Assembly (NCBI GenBank): GCA_002336915.1
Contig: DDET01000023.1
Location: 33,075 to 97,074, forward strand
DNA: 64,000 nt
Direction: 5' to 3'
DNA from: Bacteroidetes bacterium UBA1947
GTDB lineage: Bacteria > Bacteroidota > Bacteroidia > Chitinophagales > Chitinophagaceae
Positions 1 to 9,049 of this stretch are shown here, piece after piece (position 1 is the stretch's first letter; each line of letters opens with the position of its first letter). The position numbers and the translations under genes are program-made. The notes under the pieces are model-generated. The model saw only the letters and a program-made list of their open reading frames with translations. It did not search any database and was not told the origin of the DNA.

Positions 1-1487
1 CCATCCACATCGGCATCAGTAGCTATTACAATGTTGTTGTACCGCAGACCATCGAGCCCTTCTTCTATATTAAGCGCATGCTGGAGGAGGTTGAACTCTT
101 CATTTTCATACACGACTTTCTTGGTAAGACCGAAACAGTTGAGCGGCTTACCGCGAAGGCTGAATACAGCCTGTGTTTCCACATGACGGCTCTTGGTGAT
201 AGAACCACTTGCAGAATCGCCCTCGGTAATGAAGATGGTAGACTCCAGCTGTTTAGACATAAAGTCCTCCTTGCCTTTTGTAGGTGGCTCATCGTTCAGG
301 TGTATGCGGCAGTCACGTAATTTTTTGTTGTGCAGGTTGGCTTTCTTGGCGCGCTCGTTAGCAAGCTTTCGGATGCCTGACAGTTCCTTGCGCTCGCGCT
401 CGCTCTGCTCAATACGCCTTTTCATTGCATCTGCAACGGCAGGATTCTTGTGCAGGAAGTTATCGAGTTCCTTAGCAAGAAAATCATAAACAAATGTCTT
501 CATGGAGGGACCATTCTCCCAAACGTATTGCGAGCCTAACTTTGTTTTAGTCTGCGATTCGAAGACCGGTTCCTGAACGCGTACCGACACCGCGGCGGTT
601 ATGCTCTGGCGAACATCTGAAGCTTCATAATCCTTTTTGAAAAAATCGCGTATCACTTTCACAAAAGCCTCGCGGAAGGCCCCCTGGTGGGTACCGCCTT
701 GTGTAGTGTGCTGACCATTAACGAATGAGTATATATCCTCTCCATAGTCGCCAGTATGGGTGATGGCCACTTCTATGTCCTCCGCTTTCAGGTGAATGAT
801 GGGGTAACGAAGGTTATCGGGATTTGTTTTGCGTTGCAGGAGATCGAGCAGGCCGTTCTTTGAAACGAAATTCTTACCATTGAAATTTATCTGCAGGCCG
901 GCATTCAGGAAGCAGTAGTTCCATATCTGGTTCTCTATGTACTCATGAATGAAATGGTAGTTGCGGAAAACGGTACTATCGGGGGTGAAATTGATCAGGG
1001 TACCGTTAGCCTCTTTGGTATCGGTTTCTTTGTGCTCTTTTATGAGTATGCCCTTATCGAACTCCGCTACCTTTGTGCGGCCCTCGCGGAAGGCTGATAC
1101 TTTAAAATAGCTACTGAGGGCATTAACGGCTTTGGTACCCACCCCGTTCAAACCCACCGACTTCTGGAAGGCTTTACTATCGTATTTGGCACCAGTATTT
1201 ATCTTACTTACCACATCCACCACTTTACCGAGAGGTATACCGCGACCATAGTCGCGCACGGTGACATTACCATCGGCTACAGTTATCTCTACACGCTTAC
1301 CATGACCCATGGTATACTCATCTATACAGTTATCTATCACCTCCTTCATCAGGATATAGATACCATCATCCATGCTGCTGCCGTCGCCCAGCTTGCCGAT
1401 ATACATACCCGGGCGAAGCCGGATATGCTCACGCCAGTCGAGCGACTTGATACTATCCTCGGTATATTGGTTCTCTAATTCCGCCAT
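1..1487 (-). CDS. parE: DNA topoisomerase IV subunit B (ParE), 3' part cut by window edge
   Basis: ATPase subunit of topoisomerase IV, which decatenates daughter chromosomes. Translating the minus strand from the ATG at 1487 gives 495 codons with no stop before the window edge. The N-terminal GHKL ATPase motifs are visible: KEVIDN (about residue 48-53), DYGRGIP (79-85) and GLNGVGTKA (112-120). The TOPRIM domain starts with EGDSASG and the fragment ends in DADVDG at the window edge. The opening IRLRPGMYIGKLGDGSS is closer to Bacteroidota ParE than to GyrB, so I prefer topo IV, but GyrB cannot be fully excluded without the C-terminus. Seven-base repeats lie directly upstream (1498-1532). Confidence 0.9.
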   Translation of the reverse strand, partial: MAELENQYTEDSIKSLDWREHIRLRPGMYIGKLGDGSSMDDGIYILMKEVIDNCIDEYTMGHGKRVEITVADGNVTVRDYGRGIPLGKVVDVVSKINTGAKYDSKAFQKSVGLNGVGTKAVNALSSYFKVSAFREGRTKVAEFDKGILIKEHKETDTKEANGTLINFTPDSTVFRNYHFIHEYIENQIWNYCFLNAGLQINFNGKNFVSKNGLLDLLQRKTNPDNLRYPIIHLKAEDIEVAITHTGDYGEDIYSFVNGQHTTQGGTHQGAFREAFVKVIRDFFKKDYEASDVRQSITAAVSVRVQEPVFESQTKTKLGSQYVWENGPSMKTFVYDFLAKELDNFLHKNPAVADAMKRRIEQSERERKELSGIRKLANERAKKANLHNKKLRDCRIHLNDEPPTKGKEDFMSKQLESTIFITEGDSASGSITKSRHVETQAVFSLRGKPLNCFGLTKKVVYENEEFNLLQHALNIEEGLDGLRYNNIVIATDADVD

Positions 1488-1497
1488 GGTGCAAAGA

Positions 1498-1532
1498 AAG
1501 TCAAAAGTCAAAAGTGAAAAGTCAAAAATTCA
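1498..1532. repeat. Heptameric AAGTCAA tandem repeat
   Basis: Five consecutive heptamers: AAGTCAA, AAGTCAA, AAGTGAA, AAGTCAA, AAATTCA. They sit 11 bp upstream of the parE start codon. A second, more degenerate copy of the same heptad lies at 9050-9077. Function unknown; the promoter of parE should lie in or near this tract. Confidence 0.75.
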
Positions 1533-1584
1533 CAGGAAAGGTGAAAATGTGGATAAGTTGGCAGGTTTCATAGCGTTTCAAAAC

Positions 1585-1614
1585 AATAAAACCTCCCGGA
1601 TGGGAGGTTTTATT
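1585..1614 (-). terminator. Intrinsic terminator after the FadL-like gene
   Basis: Perfect 13-bp stem (1585-1597 with 1602-1614) with a GGAT loop, flanked by A and T tracts. It lies 19 bp past the stop codon of the minus-strand gene ending at 1633 and could work in both directions. Confidence 0.85.
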
Positions 1615-1632
1615 TTATATGTGAAATAACCA

Positions 1633-3123
1633 TTAAAACTTGAATCCTATAGTAAGGGCCGCGGTATTGAGGCTGTTTTTAAGCGTGGCCGAAGGCACCA
1701 CCACCGTAGGATATGGCAGTACATATGGCTGCTCCTGCCCGTTATACATTGTGTGTACAAAGCCAAGATCAGTAAACCAGTGGTTAAAACGGAAACCTAT
1801 ACCCGCTGAAAAATCCATATGACTCGCATTGGAAGGACTATTCTTATAGGGCGTACCGTAATAGCCAAAGCCGAGGCGCACCATCATGAAATCAACCGGG
1901 CGGCCTTCGACGCCGAGGCGGAAATTGGAAGCTGCCTTGTAAGTGCTTTTTATCAACTGGTTGACAGAGGTTTCATAATCAATAAAATCGTCATTGAAGT
2001 TGTACCGTATCGAATGATAGTTAACAAACTCATAGTCGGCTGTGATAAATCCATATTTACCGAAGAAGCCCGTAGCGCTCACTACCCCTCTCCAGGGCGT
2101 GGTTATGTTGTAATCAAAAGTGCCGGGGTCGGTAGAGAAATTATGAATACCGCCCTGGGCATTTGCGCTTATCGAGCTAATGTATTGATCGTTCATAGAG
2201 AAGTATGTAGGGGTATGTAATGCAGCACCAAAGCGGAAATTGTCATTCACTTTATAGATAAAGCCCAGTTTAAGATTAACGCCTGTACCCTTTGTTGTCA
2301 GCTTTTCGGTATAGGTATAATCGGAAAACAGTGGCACCGGAACTTCCAGGGCTTCGGAATAATCGGAAGTGCGATCATAACGTATGAACGGTATACCTAC
2401 TGTAAAACCGAGCATCAATTTTTCCATATAATTACCGCCTACAGAAAACAGGGCCTCGTTCATGCTACCGGATTCGTGCATGCGGCGCCTTTGGTTGAGA
2501 CCGTTGGAATCGTCCCAGGGCACAACTGAACGGAAGGTTGTATTATTTGAATCGAAATTGATGAGGTAAGACTGGTAACCCAGGTTGGCCGGGGAGTTGT
2601 AATCGTTGATGCCGCTATTGCTGTTGTTCGCATCCACAACAAAAACCTCGGAACCGCTGCTGCCTGTTGGTCCGCCATTTTTACCACTATAGATATAATT
2701 GCGATTGAAATCGGCCTGGCGATTAAAGCCAAAGGCAAAAGAAGAGGCTTTCCACTTACTTTGCTCGTACCTGCGGCCTTTTGCAGCCCTTGTAAAAACA
2801 ATACCTGCATTATTGACCGTGAAGCGGGTTTTGTCATCGCTCATGGTATTGCCCAGGTAAGTACCGGTAACAGAATTGATCCTGATGGACGGCGTGAACA
2901 TCATCTCCCCATTACGATAAACGCCTATGCCTGCGGGATTGATGCTTAGGGAGCTAAAGTCGCCCCCGACCGAGCCGCCGGCATTGCCTATACCCATGGA
3001 ACGCGCTGTGCCCTGGGGGGCAAGGTAGGAATAACGCAAAGCGTCATTCTCGTCTTGTGCAAGGGCCTGAAGGCCAATGCAAAATGACAATATTGCGATC
3101 GAAATGTACTTTAAACTACTCAT
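1633..3123 (-). CDS. FadL/OMPP1-like outer-membrane transport protein
   Basis: Predicted outer-membrane beta-barrel of 496 residues, related to the FadL/TodX (OMPP1) family that moves hydrophobic compounds. I use the ATG at 3123 because it opens a good signal peptide (residues 1-23, ending LQALAQ); the longer frame to 3159 adds 12 residues that spoil it. The mature N-terminus has the family pattern GTARSMGIGNAGG and SINPAGIG, followed by many alternating aromatic/polar strands and a terminal GFKF with the C-terminal Phe recognised by the BAM complex. Substrate unknown. It stands alone between its own terminator at 1585-1614 and the terminator of the next gene. Confidence 0.8.
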   Translation of the reverse strand: MSSLKYISIAILSFCIGLQALAQDENDALRYSYLAPQGTARSMGIGNAGGSVGGDFSSLSINPAGIGVYRNGEMMFTPSIRINSVTGTYLGNTMSDDKTRFTVNNAGIVFTRAAKGRRYEQSKWKASSFAFGFNRQADFNRNYIYSGKNGGPTGSSGSEVFVVDANNSNSGINDYNSPANLGYQSYLINFDSNNTTFRSVVPWDDSNGLNQRRRMHESGSMNEALFSVGGNYMEKLMLGFTVGIPFIRYDRTSDYSEALEVPVPLFSDYTYTEKLTTKGTGVNLKLGFIYKVNDNFRFGAALHTPTYFSMNDQYISSISANAQGGIHNFSTDPGTFDYNITTPWRGVVSATGFFGKYGFITADYEFVNYHSIRYNFNDDFIDYETSVNQLIKSTYKAASNFRLGVEGRPVDFMMVRLGFGYYGTPYKNSPSNASHMDFSAGIGFRFNHWFTDLGFVHTMYNGQEQPYVLPYPTVVVPSATLKNSLNTAALTIGFKF

Positions 3124-3220
3124 ACAAACGGGTTCTATTAAATTTGACATTTTATGCAAGCTATCGTTTAAAATAGACTACCAATATTCTAAATCAAAAA
3201 CTATACCGATTGTTAAAAAA

Positions 3221-3246
3221 ATACGCTATCCTAAAGGATAGCGTAT
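3221..3246 (-). terminator. Intrinsic terminator after the Asn/Tyr/Gly-rich protein gene
   Basis: Perfect 11-bp stem (3221-3231 with 3236-3246), loop TAAA, followed on the minus strand by a run of six T. It is 36 bp past the stop codon at 3283. Confidence 0.85.
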
Positions 3247-3282
3247 AAATGGGGATATTATTGTGTTATAAAAATCATAAAA

Positions 3283-4596
3283 TTACCTGCGGCCACCGCC
3301 ATGCCCTCCGCCAAAACCACCACCGGAATTGCCGCCTGAGCTACGGATGCTGCCACCGGAACCGGAGCTATGGCTTTCGCCACCGAAGCTGCGTGGCGAT
3401 GACTGCTGAACAGGAGCGCTGCGTGGCTGCTGCTCAAAACGAGGCTGCTGCTGCATGCGAACCGGTTCTGAACGCTCATAACGAGGCTGTTGGTTCATCT
3501 GCTGACGAGTGCCGCCATCAAACTGCCTGCTATCATTAACCCTGCCATTGTTATTATTATCGTTTGAAAAGAAATTACGCTGAGGACGGTCCTGCTGCCT
3601 TATTTCATTCCTGCCATTATTGTAAGAATTGTTATTCAACCTGTCATCATTGCGGAAAGCACCATTCGTCCTGTCATCATTGCGGTTATCAAAACGAGGG
3701 TCTGCTGCCCTCCCGGTGGTATTGTTATTCCTGTCATCGTTGCGGAAATTACTGCCACGAACCGAGTTATCCCGGGTGCCCTGACGAACATTTCCTTCAT
3801 CGATGCTGCGAACGGAATTGACATTATTATTATTTGCCGGGCGCAAATGCGGCGTACGAACATCATCGTGCGCTACCTGTGCAAAACCTGTACCGGGCCT
3901 TACACCGTTGCGGTTGTGAATGGCATTAAGCGAATAACGGGGACCATAGGAGCTATTGTTGCGGCTATAGCGACCGTCATTAATACCGCCATAGTACCCG
4001 TTCCAATAATTACCGTAATATGGGCCATAATAACCGCAGGCGTAGTAGGGATAATTCCATGAACTATAAAACCCGGGATAGCCGTACCAGCTATACCAGC
4101 TCCAATAAGAGGTCCAATACGGGCCACCGTAACCAAAGCCTACAGAGAAGCCGGGACGAGCCCATGGACTCCAACCCCAATAAGGATCGGACCAATAGGG
4201 ATCGTACCAGTAAGGATTATAGAAAGAACTATAATAGCCCAGGCTGAAATACGGATGGTTGAAACGGTTGATATTGGAAGCATAGTAATAATCGTTGTCG
4301 TAATCGGCATAATCATCACTGCCATAACTGCGGCCTGAATTCTCATAGTCGCCATTATCATTGTAATCGCCCCCGGAACTTGAATAAGTATTATTATTAT
4401 TTCGCTTTGATCCGGCATCGTCATACCTGTCCTGCCTTTGTGCATTGTAGATGCTATCTCGTTCCGCCTGGCGCCGAGCCTCTTCTTTGGCCTGCCTGTC
4501 TGCATCCTTGCTGCTGAAATACACGTCATCGTTCTGGGCATAGGATATGGAACCCAAGCCAAAGAGCAACACGGCAATAAACAATAAGCGTTTCAT
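3283..4596 (-). CDS. Secreted low-complexity Asn/Tyr/Gly-rich protein of unknown function
   Basis: A 437-residue exported protein with a clear signal peptide (1-20, cleavage after SYAQ). Four zones are visible. First comes a charged KDADRQAKEEARRQAERD helix. Then a segment extremely rich in Tyr, Trp, Pro and Gly (about residues 100-205) with repeated PYW/YDPYW/GYYG elements. Next is an Asn/Arg/Asp-rich stretch with NDDR and NNN runs (about 230-370), and last a Gly-Gly-His/Arg tail. I do not recognise a characterised family. The composition suggests an intrinsically disordered, possibly aggregating or matrix-like surface protein. It diverges from proS and has its own terminator. Confidence 0.7.
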   Translation of the reverse strand: MKRLLFIAVLLFGLGSISYAQNDDVYFSSKDADRQAKEEARRQAERDSIYNAQRQDRYDDAGSKRNNNNTYSSSGGDYNDNGDYENSGRSYGSDDYADYDNDYYYASNINRFNHPYFSLGYYSSFYNPYWYDPYWSDPYWGWSPWARPGFSVGFGYGGPYWTSYWSWYSWYGYPGFYSSWNYPYYACGYYGPYYGNYWNGYYGGINDGRYSRNNSSYGPRYSLNAIHNRNGVRPGTGFAQVAHDDVRTPHLRPANNNNVNSVRSIDEGNVRQGTRDNSVRGSNFRNDDRNNNTTGRAADPRFDNRNDDRTNGAFRNDDRLNNNSYNNGRNEIRQQDRPQRNFFSNDNNNNGRVNDSRQFDGGTRQQMNQQPRYERSEPVRMQQQPRFEQQPRSAPVQQSSPRSFGGESHSSGSGGSIRSSGGNSGGGFGGGHGGGRR

Positions 4597-4635
4597 TTTA
4601 TAGATTTTTACGTAAAAAGTCCTTAGTGAAATTAG

Positions 4636-4643
4636 TACTTTTG
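4636..4643 (+). promoter_or_regulatory. Predicted -7 element for proS
   Basis: TACTTTTG fits the Bacteroidota sigma-A -7 consensus TAnnTTTG. It is about 48 bp upstream of the proS ATG, giving a predicted 5' UTR of roughly 40 nt. No clear -33 TTG at the expected distance. Confidence 0.55.
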
Positions 4644-4691
4644 CGGCACCCCACCAATTTATAAGACATCGAAAAGTATGCCAAGTTTATT

Positions 4692-6170
4692 ATGAGCGAA
4701 AAATTAACATCACGAGAACAGGACTATTCACAATGGTACAATGACCTGGTACTAAAAGGCAACCTGGCCGACTATTCGGCAGTGCGCGGATGCATGGTGA
4801 TAAAACCACATGGGTATGCCCTGTGGGAGAACATGCAGGCCCAGCTGGACAAAATGTTCAAAGAAACCGGCCACCAGAACGCATACTTCCCCCTGTTGAT
4901 ACCTAAGAGCTACCTGAGCAAAGAAGCCGCGCATGTAGATGGTTTTGCCAAGGAGTGCGCAGTGGTGACCCATTACCGCCTGAAGAACGACCCCAATGGC
5001 GGTGGCGTGATAGTGGACCCGGAGGCAAAACTGGAAGAGGAACTGATCATAAGGCCCACATCGGAAACCATAATATGGAGCACGTATAAAGGCTGGGTGC
5101 AGAGTTACCGCGACCTGCCGCTGCTGATAAACCAATGGGCTAACGTGGTGCGCTGGGAGATGCGTACACGCCTTTTCCTGCGCACGGCCGAGTTCCTGTG
5201 GCAGGAAGGACATACGGCACACGCTACCAAAGAGGAGGCTGTAGCAGAGACAAAGCAGATGCTGGATGTATATGCCACATTTGCGGAGGAATATATGGCA
5301 CTACCGGTGATACGTGGGGTGAAAACAGCCAATGAGCGTTTTGCAGGTGCCGAAGACACTTACTGCATAGAAGCACTGATGCAGGACGGCAAGGCACTAC
5401 AGGCAGGCACATCGCACTTCCTGGGGCAAAACTTTGCTAAGGCATTTGACGTGACTTTTACAGACAAAGAAAATAAGCTCGACTATGTGTGGGCTACCTC
5501 ATGGGGGGTATCGACCAGGCTAATAGGTGCACTGGTGATGGCCCACAGTGACGATGACGGGCTGATATTGCCGCCGAAACTTGCACCATTGCAAGTGGTG
5601 ATAGTGCCTATATACAATAAAGACGCTGCTGCGCGTGAGAAAATAGATGCCACCATAAATGCCATGGTGAAAGAACTGAAAGCAAAGGGCATAAGAGTGA
5701 AATATGATAATGACGACAGCACAAGGCCGGGGTGGAAATTTGCAGAGTATGAGCTGCGTGGTGTACCTGTGCGTATAGCATTGGGCGCACGTGACCTGGA
5801 GAATAACCAGGCTGAAGTGGCCAGGCGCGACACCAAAGAAAAAGCCCCCTACAGCCTTGACGGACTAACGGACAAAATAGAACAACTGCTGATGGACATA
5901 CAAAGCAATATGTTCCAAAAAGCATTGGACTTCCGCAATGAGCGCATCACGAAAGTGGATAGCTGGGACGAGTTTGTAAAAGTGCTGGATGAGAAGGGTG
6001 GTTTTGTATCGGCACACTGGGATGGCAGCGGCGAAACGGAAGAGAAAATAAAAGAGATGACCAAGGCGACCATACGCTGCATACCCCTTGATAATGAGCA
6101 GGAAGAAGGCAAGTGTATACTGACCGGCAATCCATCGGGACAGCGGGTATTGTTTGCAAGGGCTTATTAA
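4692..6170 (+). CDS. proS: Prolyl-tRNA synthetase, archaeal/eukaryotic-type
   Basis: Charges tRNA-Pro with proline in the cytoplasm. The 492-residue length and the absence of the bacterial editing insertion identify the short ProS type 3 form. Class II signatures are visible: motif 2 around NQWANVVRWEMRTRLFLRTAEFLWQEGHTAHAT and the proline-site GTSHFLGQNF. An anticodon-binding domain with RVKYDNDDSTRPGWKFAEYELRGVP follows, and the protein ends in the usual aromatic Tyr (RAY). The ATG at 4692 gives the normal family start. It is monocistronic, with a predicted promoter at 4636 and a strong terminator at 6222. A tRNA-Pro(CGG) gene lies elsewhere in this window. Confidence 0.97.
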   Translation: MSEKLTSREQDYSQWYNDLVLKGNLADYSAVRGCMVIKPHGYALWENMQAQLDKMFKETGHQNAYFPLLIPKSYLSKEAAHVDGFAKECAVVTHYRLKNDPNGGGVIVDPEAKLEEELIIRPTSETIIWSTYKGWVQSYRDLPLLINQWANVVRWEMRTRLFLRTAEFLWQEGHTAHATKEEAVAETKQMLDVYATFAEEYMALPVIRGVKTANERFAGAEDTYCIEALMQDGKALQAGTSHFLGQNFAKAFDVTFTDKENKLDYVWATSWGVSTRLIGALVMAHSDDDGLILPPKLAPLQVVIVPIYNKDAAAREKIDATINAMVKELKAKGIRVKYDNDDSTRPGWKFAEYELRGVPVRIALGARDLENNQAEVARRDTKEKAPYSLDGLTDKIEQLLMDIQSNMFQKALDFRNERITKVDSWDEFVKVLDEKGGFVSAHWDGSGETEEKIKEMTKATIRCIPLDNEQEEGKCILTGNPSGQRVLFARAY

Positions 6171-6221
6171 TATTATTTGGCAACCGGCTGATGTGATAAT
6201 TAGTCAATGTCCAGGATGCTT

Positions 6222-6254
6222 AAACCATCCCGCTGATAGCGGGATGGTTTTTTT
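6222..6254 (+). terminator. Intrinsic terminator of proS
   Basis: 12-bp perfect stem (6222-6233 with 6239-6250), loop TGATA, followed by a T tract to 6254. Confidence 0.9.
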
Positions 6255-6311
6255 ACGGTATGGTATGCGTTGGTATTCTTTTTTTATATTTGAACTACTA
6301 AAAATGCATCT

Positions 6312-6749
6312 ATGATCGATCAAAACGAAAGCAGCATCTTCCGCCTGGAGGTAGACGAAGTATCAAAATCGCATATGCTTGAAATGGCACGCTGGGGCAA
6401 ATTCATTGCTATAGTGGGTTTTATAATGATAGGCCTGATGTTGCTAGGCGGGGCTGCTGCTTCCATGAGTTCAGTGCTATTATCTTCCGGCTTTTTAGGT
6501 GGTATCGGTGGTGTGGGGATATTTCTTTTTTACCTTCTTGGCGCCGCTTTGTTCTTTTACCCAACGTATATGCTGTTCAGCTTTGCAAGGAATATAAAAC
6601 CGGCGCTAAATACTATGAACAAGGAACAGTTTAATAGTGCGTTCGCGAGCCTGAAGAACATGTTCAAGTATTGGGGTGTTATGACCATCATCATATTAAG
6701 TTTATACGGTATTGTTATTATTTTTCTCGTAATAGGACTTAGCAGGTAG
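6312..6749 (+). CDS. Small integral membrane protein, DUF5362-like
   Basis: A 145-residue membrane protein with a short cytoplasmic N-terminus and three to four hydrophobic helices (about residues 33-53, 60-75, 70-92 and 118-143). The arrangement and the phrase KSHMLEMARWGKFIAIVGFIM resemble the Bacteroidota DUF5362 family of unknown function. The assignment is from memory of the family and is moderate. Single gene between the proS terminator and its own hairpin at 6770-6794. Confidence 0.65.
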   Translation: MIDQNESSIFRLEVDEVSKSHMLEMARWGKFIAIVGFIMIGLMLLGGAAASMSSVLLSSGFLGGIGGVGIFLFYLLGAALFFYPTYMLFSFARNIKPALNTMNKEQFNSAFASLKNMFKYWGVMTIIILSLYGIVIIFLVIGLSR

Positions 6750-6769
6750 ACAGAACAAATATTTTGAGC

Positions 6770-6799
6770 AGCTGCATGGCGATGCCATGCAGCTTTTTA
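6770..6799 (+). terminator. Intrinsic terminator after the DUF5362-like gene
   Basis: Perfect 11-bp stem (6770-6780 with 6784-6794), loop GAT, then TTTTATT. Confidence 0.88.
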
Positions 6800-6979
6800 T
6801 TGCGGTATAGGCTATAGGTATTATCAAATTTTCTATAACTTTATAAGGAAGCTACGAACGAGGAACCCTACAAACATGGTTACAACAGGAGCGTAATTTA
6901 TACTTACACATTAGTTACCCTAAAAAAAACCATAGCAAAGAGAAAAAGACAATGTTCACTTAAAAAAAATCATTTGAGT

Positions 6980-7501
6980 ATGTCCCTATTACTATTGGCC
7001 TACCCTCAACTGGCAAAGGATGACCTGGCGACTATACAGGCATACCGGAAACAACACGACCTGCAATATAGTGTCGCAGCACCGCACTTCACCATCGTTT
7101 TTGCCATAGACGATATACCAGCCAAACCATTCATTGCTGAAGTAAAAAAGCAGAGCAAGGGGATCGCATCTTTCCCCTTCACGGTAGATAAAGCGGTACG
7201 CTACAAGGACGATTTCCATTTATTGTACCATAGCTTTTTAGTGCCTGAGGAAGGCCTGAAAGACGTAAGCCTGCTACATGATAAAATGTATAGCGGGCGT
7301 TTCTCACTACACTTACACCCTACGCTAGCATACCTGCCACATATTACCATTGGCAGCGCTATAGATGAAGCGATGTGCGACAAAATAGTGGCCAAATGGA
7401 ATAAGGCTGCACGACCGATAAACGGGACAGTAAATGCACTGGAGGTAGTGCTATATGAAAACAAAACCCTTACTACCATAGAAAAAATCGAACTACATTA
7501 G
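6980..7501 (+). CDS. 2H phosphoesterase superfamily protein (2'-5' RNA ligase-like)
   Basis: Predicted phosphoesterase or RNA ligase-like enzyme of 173 residues. The two hallmark HxT(I) motifs of the 2H superfamily are present: H36-F-T38-I and H121-I-T123-I, about 85 residues apart as expected. The ATG at 6980 is preferred over the in-frame TTG two codons upstream. Physiological substrate unknown; family members act on cyclic phosphates of nucleotides or tRNA splice products. Followed after 13 bp by a VOC-domain gene, probably co-transcribed. The 230 bp upstream are A-rich with no ORF. Confidence 0.75.
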   Translation: MSLLLLAYPQLAKDDLATIQAYRKQHDLQYSVAAPHFTIVFAIDDIPAKPFIAEVKKQSKGIASFPFTVDKAVRYKDDFHLLYHSFLVPEEGLKDVSLLHDKMYSGRFSLHLHPTLAYLPHITIGSAIDEAMCDKIVAKWNKAARPINGTVNALEVVLYENKTLTTIEKIELH

Positions 7502-7514
7502 CTTAAATATCTTT

Positions 7515-7883
7515 ATGAAATCACAAGGACTACGTACGCTTGGCTATTTCGTCAGCGACCTGGACAAGGCGAAGAAATGGTATACTGAAGCATTTGAAAC
7601 AGAGCCCTACTTTGATGAACCCTTTTATGTGGGTTTTAATATTGGCGGCTACGAGCTAGGCCTGATGCCGAAAGAAGATGGCATTGCCAAAGGGGACAAT
7701 GTACTGGTATATTGGGGTGTTGATGATGCGCATGCTGCCTATAATGAACTTTTGAGCAAGGGGGCCACAAGGCATACCGAGCCGCAGGATGTGGGTGACG
7801 GAATTATTGTTGCCACAGTGAAAGACCCTTGGGAGAATGTACTGGGGATCATTTATAATCCGAATTTTAAATTGCCGGGATAG
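7515..7883 (+). CDS. VOC (glyoxalase/bleomycin-resistance fold) family protein
   Basis: A 122-residue single-module VOC protein. The opening GYFVSDLDKAKKWYTEAF is the classic first beta-alpha unit, and the second half ends in EPQDVGDGIIVATVKDPWENVLGIIYNP, the usual final strands. Such proteins are metal-dependent enzymes or binding proteins; the sequence does not fix the substrate. It follows the 2H phosphoesterase gene by 13 bp and converges on the sorting-domain remnant, with only 14 bp between the ends. Confidence 0.8.
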   Translation: MKSQGLRTLGYFVSDLDKAKKWYTEAFETEPYFDEPFYVGFNIGGYELGLMPKEDGIAKGDNVLVYWGVDDAHAAYNELLSKGATRHTEPQDVGDGIIVATVKDPWENVLGIIYNPNFKLPG

Positions 7884-7897
7884 ATATAGTTGCCGAT

Positions 7898-8284
7898 CTA
7901 GTTTTTCAGGAACCTGACCGCACTGCTTTTATACTTTACAATGTAAAGGCCCGACGCAAGGGCTTTAATGTCTACAGAAACACTGTTCCCGGATCTTCGC
8001 TTTGGGCATATTACTTCATGGCCAATGACGTCATATACTTTGATGGGGTCGTTACCAGCCAGGCCGCTTATTAGAATGACATCATTCGCAGGATTGGGAG
8101 ATATTGCCAGGCCATCAGTGGCTGATACATTTTCCACTTTAAGATGGCAGAGGTTGTTCCAGGTGAGCATTTTCATGCCGGGCCAGTAGGAGCAGAAGGG
8201 AACACAGAAGGGGTTATTTATGTAGGCAAGATAAACCTGGTTTTGGTACAAGCCCAAACCCCAGGTGGCCAAGGATTTCCCGGA
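7898..8284 (-). pseudogene. Remnant of a surface protein: type IX secretion C-terminal sorting domain
   Basis: The frame is open from just after the stop codon of the LytTR gene (8285-8287) to 7898. It has no ATG in its first 30 codons; the only candidate start is TTG at 8272. The C-terminal 75 residues are a textbook T9SS type A sorting domain: ISPNPANDVILISG, KVYDVIGHEV, LASGLYIVKY and a closing VRFLKN. There is no signal peptide and almost no passenger, so a secreted product is not expected. I read it as the 3' end of a lost surface-protein gene, in frame behind the regulator. A translated orphan is the alternative. Confidence 0.65.
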
Positions 8285-9046
8285 CTAGTCCTCCACCCAC
8301 TTGCGGAATGCCGCAGCTTTCTCCTTGCTTACGATGATTTCAGGAGATTGCTCCAGCTTTAATTTTACAATTATCTTGCCACTTTCATCGCTACGCATGG
8401 ATTCAATGTATTGCATGGAGATGATGAACTGCCGGTTGGCGCGGTAAAAATGCTTTGGATCGAGGAGTTCCTCGATCTCATCCAGGGAGCGAAAGTCGGT
8501 AATGAACTTTTTGCCTTCTTTGTGTACCAGGTAAATAACCTCCTCCTTTGAAAAACAGGCGATATCCTCGCAGTGGATCAGTAGTATATTGCGACCGTAA
8601 TGGGCAGTGAAGCGTTCTTTATATTTCTTGCTATTTCTAAAATCACTGAACAAGGTGCTTAATTGATCGAGGTAAACTTCGTTACCAAATTTGGACTGGA
8701 GTAAATAGAACTTATCGAAAGCCGCTTTCAGCTCGTTTTTATCAACGGGCTTAAGCAGGTAATCAACGCTGTTGACCTTAAAGGCACGGAGAGCATATTC
8801 ATCATAGGCGGTGGTAAAAATGATAGGGCACTTTATTTTGGTATCGGTAAATACATCGAGGCTGATACCGTCTGCAAGCTGGATATCGGAAATGATCAGG
8901 TCCGGAACGTTTGAGGAAAGTGCCTTCCGCGCTTCCTTTACATTAGTAAGCGGCCCTTGTATCTCAGCCATGGGTTCCAGTTGTTTTACAAGCTTAATGA
9001 GGCTCTCCGCCACAAGGTGTTCATCTTCCAATACCAATATCTTCAT
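8285..9046 (-). CDS. LytTR-family response regulator
   Basis: DNA-binding response regulator of 253 residues. The receiver domain (1-120) has the acidic pair E7/D8, phospho-acceptor D54 in ISDIQLADG, T78 and K99 in LLKPVD. The C-terminal LytTR domain (about 150-253) contains FYRANRQFIISMQYIESM. It lies 55 bp downstream of the histidine kinase gene and at the end of the efflux operon, so it probably controls that pump. The upstream spacer contains degenerate AAGTCAA heptamers (9050-9077). Its TAG stop is in frame with the following sorting-domain remnant. Confidence 0.92.
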   Translation of the reverse strand: MKILVLEDEHLVAESLIKLVKQLEPMAEIQGPLTNVKEARKALSSNVPDLIISDIQLADGISLDVFTDTKIKCPIIFTTAYDEYALRAFKVNSVDYLLKPVDKNELKAAFDKFYLLQSKFGNEVYLDQLSTLFSDFRNSKKYKERFTAHYGRNILLIHCEDIACFSKEEVIYLVHKEGKKFITDFRSLDEIEELLDPKHFYRANRQFIISMQYIESMRSDESGKIIVKLKLEQSPEIIVSKEKAAAFRKWVED

Positions 9047-9049
9047 ATT

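Noticed and set aside
3747..4596. Long shadow ORFs antisense to the Asn/Tyr-rich gene
   Set aside because: They mirror the biased codon pattern of the real gene, lack starts with family support and have low-complexity Ile/Thr/Met composition.
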